Notes: a model not told the origin generated them from the letters alone. A stretch of DNA of 64,000 nucleotides from Straminergon stramineum (GCA_963920665.1 OY987271.1:9985350-10049349), one strand, 5' to 3'; positions 29,101 through 41,131 are shown, counted from the stretch's first letter. Program-made: numbers and translations.

Positions 29101-32100
29101 TGTCATTCTTGTTTGGAAGTTTTAGGGTTTAGGATTCTTTATGGTCCTTTATTTCCTGGGCCTTAGCATAGTTCTTGCCTTTTTTAATGCATAAACTACG
29201 TTCATCATTCATAATTTTTATGTAAATAAAGTACGAATCAAACTGGTAATTGTGCCCTTTTACCATGATTGAAATATGTTTGCAAGCTAGAAAAAGCATC
29301 ATCATGCCATATTTCATTGAAGAACAACAAAAAAGTTCACTGTCATGTTTAGTTAAACATAGCAGTGTCATGACTTGTAATAGTAGATGAAGTTTAGAAT
29401 TGAAGCTATCCATCGATGTATATTCATTTTGTTAATTATCCTATGATTATAGAACATCGAAGGTGGTGTAAGTCTCTCCAAAATGATTGTTTTAAATAAA
29501 TCCCCTTCATAATTTGTATCCCTATATTTGACAAATTATAGTTCTAATTGTATTTAAGGTTGATAGTGTAAAGGAGCATGAAATTGGTATACAAGCATTA
29601 AATTCATTACTTAAGATAAAAGAAATAGGCATTTCACATGTTAGTGAATTCAAGAAACACTTCTTATTGTAAGACTAACTACTATTGAAGAGAATCCTAG
29701 AAGATTCACTTGAAACCTTCAATCATAAAGGGAATTGGAGATTGATCAAATATATTAATCATGTCAGTAGTACACAATACATGTCTAACTGTAAAGTACC
29801 CCTAAATGAAATTGGAGATTAATTTCTTCAGTGTCCAAACAACCAAATAAATGTATTGAAGATGCTATCTAGGGCTGTGGCATAACAAAATGGCAATTCT
29901 ATTGTGGGAGATTCTAACTTATAGCAAGCTTAATTGTCTAACGATAAATGCAATTCTAGATTCATGATTTCAGAACTGTGATAAATTCTAGAAGCACATG
30001 AATGAGTTTGTAATTATATCTCTCTCCATTTTGTGTGAAAATGATAATTATAATGCATTTCATGTATTTTGAATGGAGTGTTGTGACTTTGGGTGGATTG
30101 TAGATCAAAGTACACCATATTTAATATAAATAAAAAACATGTATTTGACTATACTTCATTATCAATTGTGAAGACTAGTACATTTGTTAGAAATAATGAA
30201 AACTCTTACCAAATTAAAATGCATAATCCCAGAAGTACTTATGATCAAAATTGAATTAACAAATTCTATATTAAGCACTTTTTTTAAACTGCAAAATAGT
30301 TCCTAAATAAAGTATTATTTGCAAGCAATATGTACCAAATCCTAAACCCTAAAGTGAACGGAATTGGAGATTGTTTTGCCAACCTCTTCATAGATACCCT
30401 ACAAAATTTAATGCATGTCCGATACATCAATAAGAAGTTTATGGCTTTGAACATAATTAGTTCTATTGCTAGTCAAAGTGGTTCTTTTAAGAACGTGGAT
30501 GGAGCACAATGGATATAGTTTTGGGTGATTCTCACGGACTAGAGAGATTCTTTTGGCCTTGAAAGATGGTTTTCCTACTTTAATTACAAATTCATAACCA
30601 TTTCACACTTTGCCCAAAAAATATAAGGTCAATTGCCTTCATCATTTTGAGAGACAACACTTGAATGACTTCAATTGGGTAACGTGTTTAATTGGTAAAG
30701 GATGATACTTTGTTTCCTCGGGGGACATTTTGGCCTTGTTAGGTTCATATGACTTTAATTCTTAGGAATTTTTTTTTGGGGGGGGGGGAGGAAGTGCGAT
30801 TTTGTAAGAGCTTTGTGGATATATAGATTTTATGTGAATTGATGCTTGTGGGAAAAATTGATGGATCAAGAAGCCATAAATGGAGGCTAGTAGTTAGCTC
30901 GAAGAAATCATATAGTGTCTAACCAATTAAAATTTTTTTCCTAATGAAAGCATAATTTTATTCTCCACCGTTGAGGCATTGATTCATTCTATTTTCACTA
31001 GTGATGAGAAAGTTATGGATAGTCTTAGTTTTTCGAGCAATCTAAGCATCTTTGTGTAAAAATAACTTAAAGGATTCGTTTTCCAAATTTTTTGTTACAA
31101 AGGGTTATGTTTGCTTTAGTTATTAGAACAATCACAACATTGGAATTATTGTACTTCAATTTCATCTTAGATTTATGGATGATTTAGTTTTTCATTCAAT
31201 CTGGAACCTACTATTACTTATTACTAACAATTTCTTAATGAGTAAAATAGGAAATATTTGTTTTTTTTGGGAAATTTTTTCATAGATCCTCACTGAAGTA
31301 TTCAATATAGAAACCTAGAAAATGAAAAAAAATAATACATAAATTAGAAGTTCAGAAAGCCATAAGATTTAGTCACATAAATACTAAGTTGTAAAAAAAT
31401 GGTTTCCTTTACTTTGGATGCAAATATGTTGTAATCTATCATGTTGTTGAAGTTTAATATGAAATTTCTTTCAATCATATAATTATGATCATTCTAGTCT
31501 TACTAGTGCATGATCCTATCGTTTGATATGTAGACCAAAACAATTTTTCAAGTTTTTTTCTCTTGTAATAGAACTAGAAATTCTAAGTGTGTTTTTAAGG
31601 AGGAATTATAGCTTTGGGTCTGCTAATAAAGGGGTTAATTTGAGAAATTCAAAATATGTACACTAGCAAGCTTGAAGACTAAGTTTTGAAATACATAACA
31701 AATTACCCCATAAGCGTTTCGACATTCATTTTTTGGACGATGAACGAATTGGAAATCATATTTCATCCTTGTAACTGCTAATGTAGGATGAAAATTGATA
31801 TTTTAATTTGTGGAGATACTAACTTTAATTATATGAAGTTGTTGTCCTATGTAAGGTTTGGATTTGGTGTTAAGAGAGTACACTATATAATTATTTTCTA
31901 AATCTACAATGTACAAGTATGTGAAGTGGTCCAATGGCATTGACTTTAGTTCAAAATTGGATTAGCCAAAATGAGGTCATGGATTTTAAGAACATTGAAA
32001 TTTCAAAAATTAAATGACCATGTGAAGAGAACTTCATTATAAATCCATTCCAACAAATAAAAGATACTAAAATAATAATTTCATCAAAGTTTTGTCAAAG

Positions 32101-32596
32101 TCTTGTGCATTGCACAATAAGGTTCAAGGGCAATCCATCGCAATGAGAATCCTCAACAAATTCTTTGTAGAGATCAATGCTGAAATTTGCCTAAAAATCC
32201 AATTTCCCTAAAATTGCATACCTTGAGCAGGGTCTACACCTAACCTAAATTTAAACTAAAGATTCACTTCCATAATCTTCTTTACACTCATTGAATTGAA
32301 AAGAGCAAATTCCACAACTCATCTCCAAATACAATCTATACGAACAATTATGCAAGCTCATTCTCTTGGTGTTTAACTTACAAACATAAAAAAAAATCTC
32401 TAACTTAAACTGTGATCTCTACTCGTACAATTTCTACATCTCTCTATTCATTAAATTTCAATTTCATTTCACAAAAATAAGCTAAGAGCTTCAGAAACTA
32501 TAAATTTCTATCTATTTTTTAACTATCTTTTAGTGCTTTCATCTCGAGACTTCCAACATTTGATTTCACACCACCTTCACAACAAATTTTCTATTC

Positions 32597-32796
32597 NNNN
32601 NNNNNNNNNNNNNNNNNNNNNNNNNNNNNNNNNNNNNNNNNNNNNNNNNNNNNNNNNNNNNNNNNNNNNNNNNNNNNNNNNNNNNNNNNNNNNNNNNNNN
32701 NNNNNNNNNNNNNNNNNNNNNNNNNNNNNNNNNNNNNNNNNNNNNNNNNNNNNNNNNNNNNNNNNNNNNNNNNNNNNNNNNNNNNNNNNNNNNNNN
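32597..32796. other. Assembly gap, 200 N
   Basis: Exactly 200 N, which looks like a fixed-size gap of unknown true length. Translations across it are meaningless. It lies inside the large element, so the element's size and internal order on the two sides are not certain. Confidence 0.99.
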
Positions 32797-33872
32797 AGTC
32801 CTCTTCATTTTGCAATGAAAGTCTGACTAGTTTCCTCACAATCATAGTGCATTGTTTGTTTAGTACTGTAGGTTGGGACACGGAAGTTGCAGAATGCTAA
32901 TCCAGGCATGTTCAAATCCGCCCATTTTTTTTTTCTCAGCGATAGACAGAGAACTTTAATTTTCATTCCACTGTAGGACAGTTTACATGCGCAGAAGCTA
33001 CCTCCTCATAGTAAGGGTCTGCCCAACTTTGAATGTCGTTCATTCCATTGTAGGTTCATATTATATTCCACGAGTTGCCTCTTGCTGCAGGAAATCAGGT
33101 TCTTATTTATTTTTGAGAAAGTAACTTCCTTACAGTGTTCGCGACAATCGTTACTAGGATTGTGTGCTTGAATTTTGCAGTTGCAAAAACAACTGATCAA
33201 CGGTAGTCTGGTAAGTTTGTAAATAAAACATGAATGTAGTCTCAGAATTCCATTGCTGGAATAGGGTTATGATGCGAGATAGTCTTACTTACGTTAGTCT
33301 AACTTCCGGAGGGTGTGCTTTGCCGCACTTACCAACATCATCAGTAAGTAGGCACTTCGCAATTGTGTTTTTGTTTTTTGACATCCAGTTGGCAATGGAC
33401 ATCTAGTTATGGAGAGGGGCATTTTTTGTCTACTGATCTCCAGATGCGGTCTTTCTTGCAACTAGTGTCTTCACAATTCCTTCCGATGGTAAACCTAAAA
33501 TTCTAGTTATTTGTGAGAAATCAAACATCTATTACACCGCAAATTGAGAGTGGAGGACGTTTTTCAATTTATACTGTGTTCACTGTACACAGGAAAGCTC
33601 TAGCGGGTTCTGAGTGTCGAAGATCATGGAACCAAATCGAGGCAAGAGAATCCTGCTGTTGTGGGATGACACGTAAGTTTGTACACTCTCAACCTTCTGT
33701 AAACCTCTGCCGTGGAAATACAAAGAAAAAGCACCTATTACCGTGCATATATGTAGAGATCACCTTGTATGTATTAGTGAGTACAGTATAGGGTAAAAGA
33801 AGAACGAAAATGTACCATGAATATAGTATTTGTACTAATAATTGCAACGTCTATAGGAATTAGTGTAAGCAT

Positions 33873-34349
33873 CATCTGGAGATCTCCAGATGACAGAGAA
33901 TGAATAACCCATAGTGTACATATCATCTGGAGATCTCCAGATGGAAAAAAATGAAAAACCAATAGTGTACATATCATCTGGAGATCTCCAGATGGAAAAA
34001 AATGAACAGTCCACTCCACACATCATCTGGAGATCTCCAGATGATAGAGTATGAACAACCCATAGTCATACACTATCATCTGGAGATCTCCAGATGACAG
34101 AGAATGAAAAACCCATAGTCTACATATCATTTGGAGATCTCCAGATGGAAGAAAACGAACAATCCACTCTACTTATCATCTGGAGATCTCCAGATGACAG
34201 AGTATGAACAACCCACAGTCTACATATCATCTGGAGATCTCTAGATGACAGAGTATAAACAACCCACAGTCTACATATCATCTGGAGATCTCCAGATGAT
34301 AGATTATGAACAACCCACAGTCTACATATCATCTGGACATCTCCAGATG
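33873..34349. repeat. Ten-unit palindrome array, 51-bp period, in the first intron of the ParB-like gene
   Basis: Copies start at 33873, 33924, 33975, 34024, 34077, 34128, 34177, 34228, 34279 and 34330 (spacing 49-53, mostly 51). Seven are perfect. The others differ by one base (34128, 34228 and 34330, the last with CTGGACATCTCC). Spacers are AT-rich and related (GAATGAACAACCCATAGT-like). An isolated degenerate copy follows at 34484-34503 and a half-site precedes at about 33435. ORFs predicted on the minus strand here are repeat translations. Confidence 0.95.
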
Positions 34350-35988
34350 ACAGAGTATGAACCACACACTCCATACGTAATTCTCACATATCGATGGAAT
34401 TGTATAACCAATTAAGCTTAAAGTCGAGAAAAAATTAGCAAATTCTGATTATCTAACAGGGTCGTGCGTGTTATCTTCACTATCAACTGGAGATCTCCAG
34501 ATGACTTCTTCACCGTGAAGGGAAATACTTACTATCCTCATTTACTTGATGCAGAGATGAACACTTGTCTGAGGGTCCTGAGGACGCTCAACCAGTGAAG
34601 CTTGCCCCCTTCCATGACGGATGGGTTCATAAGTTCACATATCATAGAGATTTCAACGTTGGAGCCATATATCGCTGCCGTGAGAAAATTACAGAATGGG
34701 GGATTGAGTGGAAGGAGGATGCTGATGGTGTAGTCCGAATTGTTCCAAGTTTTGTCAACCACGCGAGGGTGAACATGACCGCAGGCCTGAACGTTCTCGA
34801 AATGCAAGGTCTCGACAAGTTCAGCGTTCTCCTTGTAATTGAAGAGAAGATAGGAAAATCCGGAAACTCTCGAATATATGGGCTTATTCTAGACTACACG
34901 CAAATGGACCTTGGTCTGTGTCACAGCTGTGTGGAGCGTGGGTTATTGTTTTGTAAGAATGATGTTCCGGAGTGGACTCCTAAGAGCATGAGTGTACAGT
35001 GGGATCTGATCAAAGAGGCCCGGGATGACGTGAACCCTACCCCCCAAAATGATGAAGGCAAGACGTTAGAACCGTCTCCTAAGAAGAAGACTAAGAAGCG
35101 GAAGTCTCTGGTGGGTGCTCCCGGCGACGCCGAGAAAGACGATGCAAAGAAGCTTACTCTTACCCAATGTGTGAAAATGAATGAGGCAGAAGTGAAGAAG
35201 CTTCAACCGAAGGACATGAAGGTTATGAAGGCTCTGTACAAGACTACATTCGATCCATTGTACAAATGGGGAAAAAAACCATTCACAGATATGGTCGGGG
35301 AGCCACTGCGGGTGCATTTTGATTATTTGCACAAGGCCCTAGTCCCTCAACTTGTATACCGAGGAATCGATGAGGGTCAATTGAAGAGTATCAAAAACAA
35401 AGCACGCCTTGAAATCGACTATCAGTCTGAATTCAGACACATTATCGTTCTTCCCGTCAAGCAAGGGCCATACGGTGCTAACGGGCAAGCCAAATTCTAT
35501 GATACTTGCCCGAAGAGGGAATTCCTCCAGAATGACACACCTTATTATATCATCGGAGGGCAGCACACAGTGGAAGCATACAGGACCTTGGTGTAGGATA
35601 GAGAGATCCCTGAGTGTGATAAGCAAGAAGCCTCTACTTTTAATATAATTCCAGTATATGCCCCACGCAGCAAATGGAATAACCTCATATTGCTCTCGCG
35701 AGCCCTGAACCAGAACGTAGCTGGTGAACAGAGGGAGCAATCATTTACCAAGCAACTCATGCATGCAAGAATCAAGTGGAAAGAAATGGGGTGTCCTCAA
35801 CCTTCCTACGGTGGCCGAGCGCACTCATAGCTGTATCTGGTATGTCATGTGTCCTTGTGTATTCCTTGTTGTTACTTTATATGGAACCGTAAATCTCTCT
35901 AGGTGGAATTCGTATACAATTATTTTGTGGTTTATATTTCGTCTACATTTGTCAGTTAATTATTTGTAGATGAATATTCTCTTCCAGT

Positions 35989-36724
35989 CATTTGGAGATC
36001 TCCAGATGGTCATAAGAGGAAAAGAATTTTATTTCCTATATTTTTTGGGCTCCGCGACTTATCTTGAAATAATTTAAACGAATCGAGTTGAATCTTGATT
36101 TCGTTTCCGATATCTCTTTTAGTGACCAATCTTATAATAGCTTCTGATTTAGATAATTTGTTTACTTTTATTTTGTGAGTATCATTCCATTTAATTCATC
36201 CAGGTCTATATAGATAACTTTCCGTATAGGTAGTCTTTTCATTTAGAAGAACATTAAGTTTTTCGGCCGACTATCTCTATTGAAGTCATCTGGAGATCTC
36301 CAGATGACTTCAACATGGAGGGACTTTCATTTCCTAATTTTTTGTTTGACGATCTATCATAGAATCATCTGGAGATCTCCAGATGACTTTAACATGGAGG
36401 ACTTTCATTTCCTATTTTTTTTGTTCGACGATTTATCGTAGAATCATCTGGAGATCTCCAGGTGATTCTGATCTTCATTTCCCATTTTTTTCGTATGTAT
36501 CCATCTGAATGCAGCTTTCAGAGCTAAGTTTTGTTATTGTAGTTTCTGAATACCATTTCTATTCAATTAATGTGGGGGCCTCTAGACAGTTTAATTCCGA
36601 ATGCTTAGGCGATGAAATAGATAGGATGTGAAATGCCCAAAAAACCTGCTGTCTCCATATTTTACGTCCTTTGTTTTCCATTGGCGAAACATTCCGGATT
36701 AAACTATCTGGAGATCTCCAGATG
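35989..36724. repeat. Palindrome cluster with a 79-bp array in the second intron of the ParB-like gene
   Basis: Copies start at 35989 (one change), 36287, 36366, 36445 and 36705. The three at 36287-36464 are spaced exactly 79 bp. Their spacers share GACTTCAACATGGAGG, TTTCATTTCCTA and TTGTTYGACGAT blocks, unlike the spacers of the other arrays. All lie within the predicted intron 35840-36965. Confidence 0.9.
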
Positions 36725-38743
36725 ATTTTAGACTTCATTTCCTATTTTATTTTCTTGGCCCACAGAGTGATTACTTCGATTATTGCCTTCTTGGATATAA
36801 ATCCTATCATTTCTCACTGCACTATCGGTTAGTCCTATATAGTCCATTTACAATGTGGGAATACGATCTTCATACAAATAAGATTTTCATTTACAAATGG
36901 ATTTGGAGACCGTCATTTGTTTTATCCGACCTTCAAGTAATTTTTACTGTTCTCGAATGCAAGAGTTCTTTCCAATTATGTCGACCATCTTTACAACTGT
37001 AAAAGGGAATGAAGCGGACGCGAAAATTCCATTGCTATTCCTTGACGAGGACGAAGACGTTAACAGATGGATCCGAATCGAAGAGAAGTACGTCCAATAT
37101 ATGCTCCCTGGTACTGAAGGGAGCTTATCCAAGAAAGTGGACGCAAGGCGGAAGCCGTTGACAATCAACGACTTCAAGCCTCTTTACGGACTTCGCCCTG
37201 AGGATATTAGCTTTTTGGCAGGTCTTGTAGAAAACGAGAAAATTTGTGTGAAGAGCACGAAGGCGAAGAAACATGGCGCTGGCTTTTCACTCCCGTCTTT
37301 ATATGATGCTGGTCAAAGAGAGAGGCTTGTCCGGGCAATGAAAAACGAATTGATGTGCCATTATCGGAAGTTCCATCTTCCAAGCAAGAAGCCCGAGTAT
37401 GTGCCATATACAGATGCGGATTGGGCGGAGTTCTCGTCAGAGAAGAAGATCACTCGTTTGGAAATCTGTCATTGGGTTGACAAAGCTATGGCGACTAAGG
37501 CCGGAAAGCAGTGGTTGGAAGGACGAACGAGGAATCTCAACAAAACCCACGAGCCCTTGGATTGTCCAAAGGCTGTGCACGACATGTGGGATTCGTTTAT
37601 CAATGCCAGGGCGGAAGTCGCTGTGGCGGAGGCTTTGGAAAAGGGCTTCGCAGAGTTCTATCTGTCTAAAATCATGGACGAGCATTTCTGGAACATCAGC
37701 GGAGTCCTCGCTCAACCAGACGTTGTTGCTTGGCGGGGAAAGGGAAAAAGACACCTGTACATGTGGTACATGTTTGAAGCCTCACCTAGTGGACCCCGGG
37801 CCAAGATTCTGGAAGACAGGAAGCTGCGAAGACTTTTTGATGCACTTGAATTCACCAACTCTGATCGGAACACTGTTGAAGTTCGCTCTTCTGCAATTCT
37901 TATGACGGATGCTCTTGGATTTCACGAAATATTGGCTCATTTGAGCAAAAGAAATTCTGAAACTGAAAACCATCTTTGGGACTGGCACGTCATTCACTAC
38001 ATTATACAGACCGAGGACGGCTTTCCAGAGGGTGCTGTGGGAGACCAATTTGATGTTTAGGGTGTATTCTGTTTCGGTTATAATGGAGCCGAAAGTGCAC
38101 GGAAACGGTTCAAAACCTTTTTCCCCAACGATGCCCCCATCGACGCAGTGTACTATTCAAAGGACCTGCCAACAGACGTTGACATGTCTTGGAAACGTCC
38201 AGGTGTTCCGTATCTGAGGTCAACTACAGCATTAGTAATATTTGTTGTTTTCCTTGAGGCCGACATGGTTTTGGTGAATGTGAATGGCAGACCAGAAATT
38301 ACTCACCTAGGAGCGGTACGATTTTTGGACATATATTACTTTGATTTGCGATAATTTGTGTTTTTTCATTGGAAACTCACTTCTATTTGTTTTTTGGACC
38401 AGTGGGGCCGACTGAAGGTCCTTGAAATCTTTCATTCCAAGGATGCGGAGTCGACGGGGCAAATGATTGCCAAGCATATCGTAGAGCAGTTCGACGTTAA
38501 TGATAGACGTAAACCTCCCGCTGCGATTGGAATCTCTGAAACTTCGGATTCGGAACACCAATCTGAAGTTCCGAGACATGATCCTGCGGCTTCGAGTCGG
38601 CAAGCTGTATCTGAGATTGAGGAAATTTCAGCCGATACGTTTGAATCAGAACCGAACAATGATGACTCCTACTCCGAGAGAAGTGAGGGGATTGTGGCAC
38701 GCAAACGTATCTTACTTGAAGTGAGTATTGCTGGACCTTTAAT

Positions 38744-38763
38744 CATCTGGAGATCTCCAAATG
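38744..38763. repeat. Palindrome copy in intron 4 of the ParB-like gene
   Basis: CATCTGGAGATCTCCAAATG (one change), inside intron 38721-38824. A further degraded copy, CATCTGGAGATCCCCTGATG, is at 39372-39391 inside exon 5 and is the only copy seen in predicted coding sequence. Confidence 0.85.
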
Positions 38764-39828
38764 TTGGGTTGGTGCTTTTGTTTTGTATGTCTCGAGTTTG
38801 ATGTATTGTGTACAATTATCTCAGGATTTACCTCCCCCTCCACTGGCGCCGCCGAAGAAGTTGAAGAACCCTACTCCTACGAAAACAAAATCTATCAAAC
38901 GATCAGAGCCTTTAGAGTTGTCGGAGGGACCAAGCAAGAAGAAGGGTAGGAGTTCGCAAGTGCTCAAGAATCCGCCTGCAGCGAAGAATCAAAAGAAGGC
39001 CACGAAACCGCCCAAAATAAGGAAGACTGCAGGAAAGGGAAGTTCGAGTGCCGCGTTGAATCGGGTTGCCAATATTTCAGGGGACGCATCTGAGGACCTC
39101 GGTGGTTCGAGACTTGGTGGAGTTTCGGATGGAGCCATGCCTGATGCTGAAATTGCTGATGATCAGATTATTGACATTGGCATTGGAAATGACGATGATA
39201 GCGTTGCAGCTGATCTTCTACTTAATGTTTCCGTGGTGGCCCCGGTTGTACTAGTTGTTCAGTGCTCTTGTCCGGAGATTCCACAAGTTGTTCAACAATC
39301 TCTGAATCCACAAGTCATAGACTCACCTTGTCTAGAGGAGGATAGAGTGGAGGTAGTGAAAGGCCCAAGTGCATCTGGAGATCCCCTGATGGTTCTGAAT
39401 CCATTGATTATAGAAGGAATGTCCGAGTCGCTTCAAAGTGATACTTTGACGGACTTGAACCCGTTTAGTCCCCAATCTATCCCTCAATCTGAATTGGGGG
39501 CAAGTGAGTTGGTGAAGGGGGCGGACATGTTGCAGCCTCCTGCTATTGGGCCCAATGTCGATGTTGAGAAGGGGTCGGATATGGCTGTGTTGGGGGTAGG
39601 GGCCGAGTCGGAAGTGGACGAGGGATCCCATATTGTGAAGGAGGGGCAGGGGGGGGGGGAGTTCCAAGAGGGGAAGGACGGTGATGTGGGCGTTGTCAAA
39701 GGTGCCTGAGGTGACATTCTCTTTTTGTTACATGTGGTGTACATTACCTCTCTAACTTGGTCTTTTTCCCTTGCTTCTAACTTGGTCTTTGTCCTTGGTG
39801 TCCAGGTAGACTCCAGGCTGTAGAGACG

Positions 39829-40461
39829 ATGACAACTGTGCCCGATCAGGTATTAAGACGGGAATATAATGTCGTCATAGATTTGAATGGACTTCTCATT
39901 CACCAGATTTTCCATAGAACTAATCCAATAGTGAAGCGGAGACCGGGTCTAACGGAGTTCCTTGAATGGCTATTTCCTAGGGCACGGATCATCTTCTGGA
40001 GTAGTGCTTTGGAGAAGAACATGCTGCCGTTGTTACAGGCAGTTCTGTCACGTACTACTATTGGTTACAAAGAGGTCTTGTATCTTACGCAGATGGATTG
40101 CACTCAATCGTCTTATAAGAATCCAGCTCAACCAAATAAACCTTATTTTTTGAAGGATTTGACAACCCTGATTCGCATGGAGGAAGTAGATTCTGTAGAC
40201 AACGTCCTCCTGATTGACGACAGTCCAGTGAAGAATTTGTTGAATAATTCTCACAATGCCATTCACCCGCAGACCTGGTCTGGTGATGAGTTTGACAACT
40301 TCTTGAATGCTTGCTTACGGCCTTGGCTCGACGGTCTTCTAAAATCCAACGAAGCAGTGCCGGTTTATGTCCGAGCTAATCCGCTTTTCGGTAGTCAAAT
40401 GTCGGAGGATCCACTGGGCAGTCTCGGAAATCGCGTCTTGAAGGGATGTTTGGAGGCCTAG
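39829..40461 (+). CDS. FCP1/HAD-superfamily phosphatase-like protein
   Basis: An open frame of 210 codons from ATG 39829 to TAG 40459-40461. FCP1/NIF-like HAD layout: motif I VVIDLNGLL (residues about 16-24), RRPGLTEFLEWLF, motif II RIIFWSSALEKN, motif III around KPYFLKDLTTL, motif IV NVLLIDDSP. Members with full activity usually read DxDxT in motif I. Here it is DLNGL, as in a plant subgroup of HAD-like proteins, so phosphatase activity is uncertain. The frame is also open upstream to a possible acceptor (CCAG/GT at 39805/39806). This exon may therefore be the C-terminal part of the preceding gene rather than an independent one. Confidence 0.7.
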   Translation: MTTVPDQVLRREYNVVIDLNGLLIHQIFHRTNPIVKRRPGLTEFLEWLFPRARIIFWSSALEKNMLPLLQAVLSRTTIGYKEVLYLTQMDCTQSSYKNPAQPNKPYFLKDLTTLIRMEEVDSVDNVLLIDDSPVKNLLNNSHNAIHPQTWSGDEFDNFLNACLRPWLDGLLKSNEAVPVYVRANPLFGSQMSEDPLGSLGNRVLKGCLEA

Positions 40462-40481
40462 TACTTGTGTTTAGAAGATAT

Positions 40482-40501
40482 CATCTGGAGATCTCCAGAT
40501 G
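40482..40501. repeat. Perfect palindrome copy downstream of the HAD-like gene
   Basis: CATCTGGAGATCTCCAGATG, perfect, 20 bp after the HAD-like stop codon. A degraded copy, ATCTGGAGATCTCCTG, follows at about 41043. Confidence 0.9.
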
Positions 40502-41131
40502 ATAAATTCCATGGCATTATTACAAGTTACTCTACTTCTATAGATGTACATAGGAATGGAAATAGTGACTCTGATATTCTTGAACATATTGTAAATATTG
40601 GGGATGCTCTCTCTTTTACCTTTAGCGCCATAACTATTGTACATTCTCGAATGACAGGCAGTGTAATCTTATTGTATGTAAAATTGTAGGTGCATTTGTC
40701 AATTACTTTGTGGTAGTTGGTGTTGCAAGTGAACATATGTAGTTTTCATTCGGCAGTCTTTATGTGGATATGTAATGAAAAATATTTGTTCATGTCGACA
40801 CTTTTCTTAGTCTGTATTTTGAAGAATCTATTGCAATTGAAATAATTTACATATTGTATTGAATCGTTAGGTCAATAATGCATAAGGATAGCACTTATGG
40901 TACAAGACCCGCATAGGATTTTGGTAACTTGCAGATGTCATTGAAATTATAAAGTTTGCTTTGTGTTCTTCCTGCTCGTTTTGTGGTAAATGCGGATAAG
41001 GGGACCATTTCTGTATGAGCCTTGTTTGGTGTGCCGTGGGATATCTGGAGATCTCCTGTTGTTTTTAGTTTGTTTGTTATACGTTTGGAAGTTGTCTACA
41101 ATTGATTATGTGTTGAGGTGGGTCTTTGCAG

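Larger units (their letters stand above)
24925..32596. other. Central AT-rich stretch of the large element, no gene recognised
   Basis: The plus-strand ORF at 25126-25530 overlaps the 5' region of the minus-strand candidate exon and has no recognised family. From about 25.6 to 33.2 kb base composition resembles the flanking intergenic DNA. The palindrome is missing except for two degenerate half-sites at about 27554-27600, themselves part of a short direct repeat (TATGCAAACAT(C/T)TGGAGATG). A (TA)n run lies at 26115-26160. A nested insertion or scaffold mis-join is possible. Confidence 0.45.
33626..39709 (+). pseudogene. Large ParB/sulfiredoxin-like protein of the element, 5 exons, three in-frame TAGs
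   Basis: Exons by eye: 33626-33672 (ATG; MEPNRGKRILLLWDD), 34555-35839, 36966-38315, 38403-38720, 38825-39709. Introns are GT-AG and phases all join, giving about 1,295 codons. In-frame TAG codons lie at 35594-35596, 35828-35830 and 38058-38060, with coherent sequence continuing in the same frame after each. Visible features: a CHSC...CKNDVPEW segment, a Lys-rich linker (KKKTKKRKS), then YYIIGGQHTVEAYRTL. The last resembles the GGQHR/DGQHR motif of the ParB/Srx-like fold. A long central region has no family I recognise. The last exon is basic and low-complexity, then acidic, and looks disordered. The first intron holds the 51-bp palindrome array and intron 4 another copy. The exon 2-3 junction is the least certain. 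A donor at 39702 could instead splice in phase to the HAD-like exon at 39806. Function unknown. Confidence 0.6.

Noticed and set aside
33873..34349. CRISPR-like regular repeats
   Set aside because: The repeat is a fully symmetric 20-mer, the spacers are near-copies of each other, no cas genes are present, and the setting is an intron in a plant nuclear genome.
33774..34374. Minus-strand ORFs with repeated SSGDLQM-type peptides
   Set aside because: They are translations of the 51-bp palindrome array. The same effect explains ORFs at 18772-19200, 24145-24399, 41637-42086 and 41661-41957.
19965..39709. Alternative genetic code with TAG/TAA read as Gln
   Set aside because: RPS3 ends normally at TAG and AP-4 mu at TGA, and neither has internal stops. 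TGA also interrupts the DUF7869-like gene, so code reassignment does not fit.
19965..39709. U-to-C RNA editing restoring the stop codons, as in fern, hornwort or lycophyte organelles
   Set aside because: The pattern would fit, but such editing is known for organelle transcripts and these genes are nuclear with spliceosomal introns. Kept only as something RNA reads could exclude.
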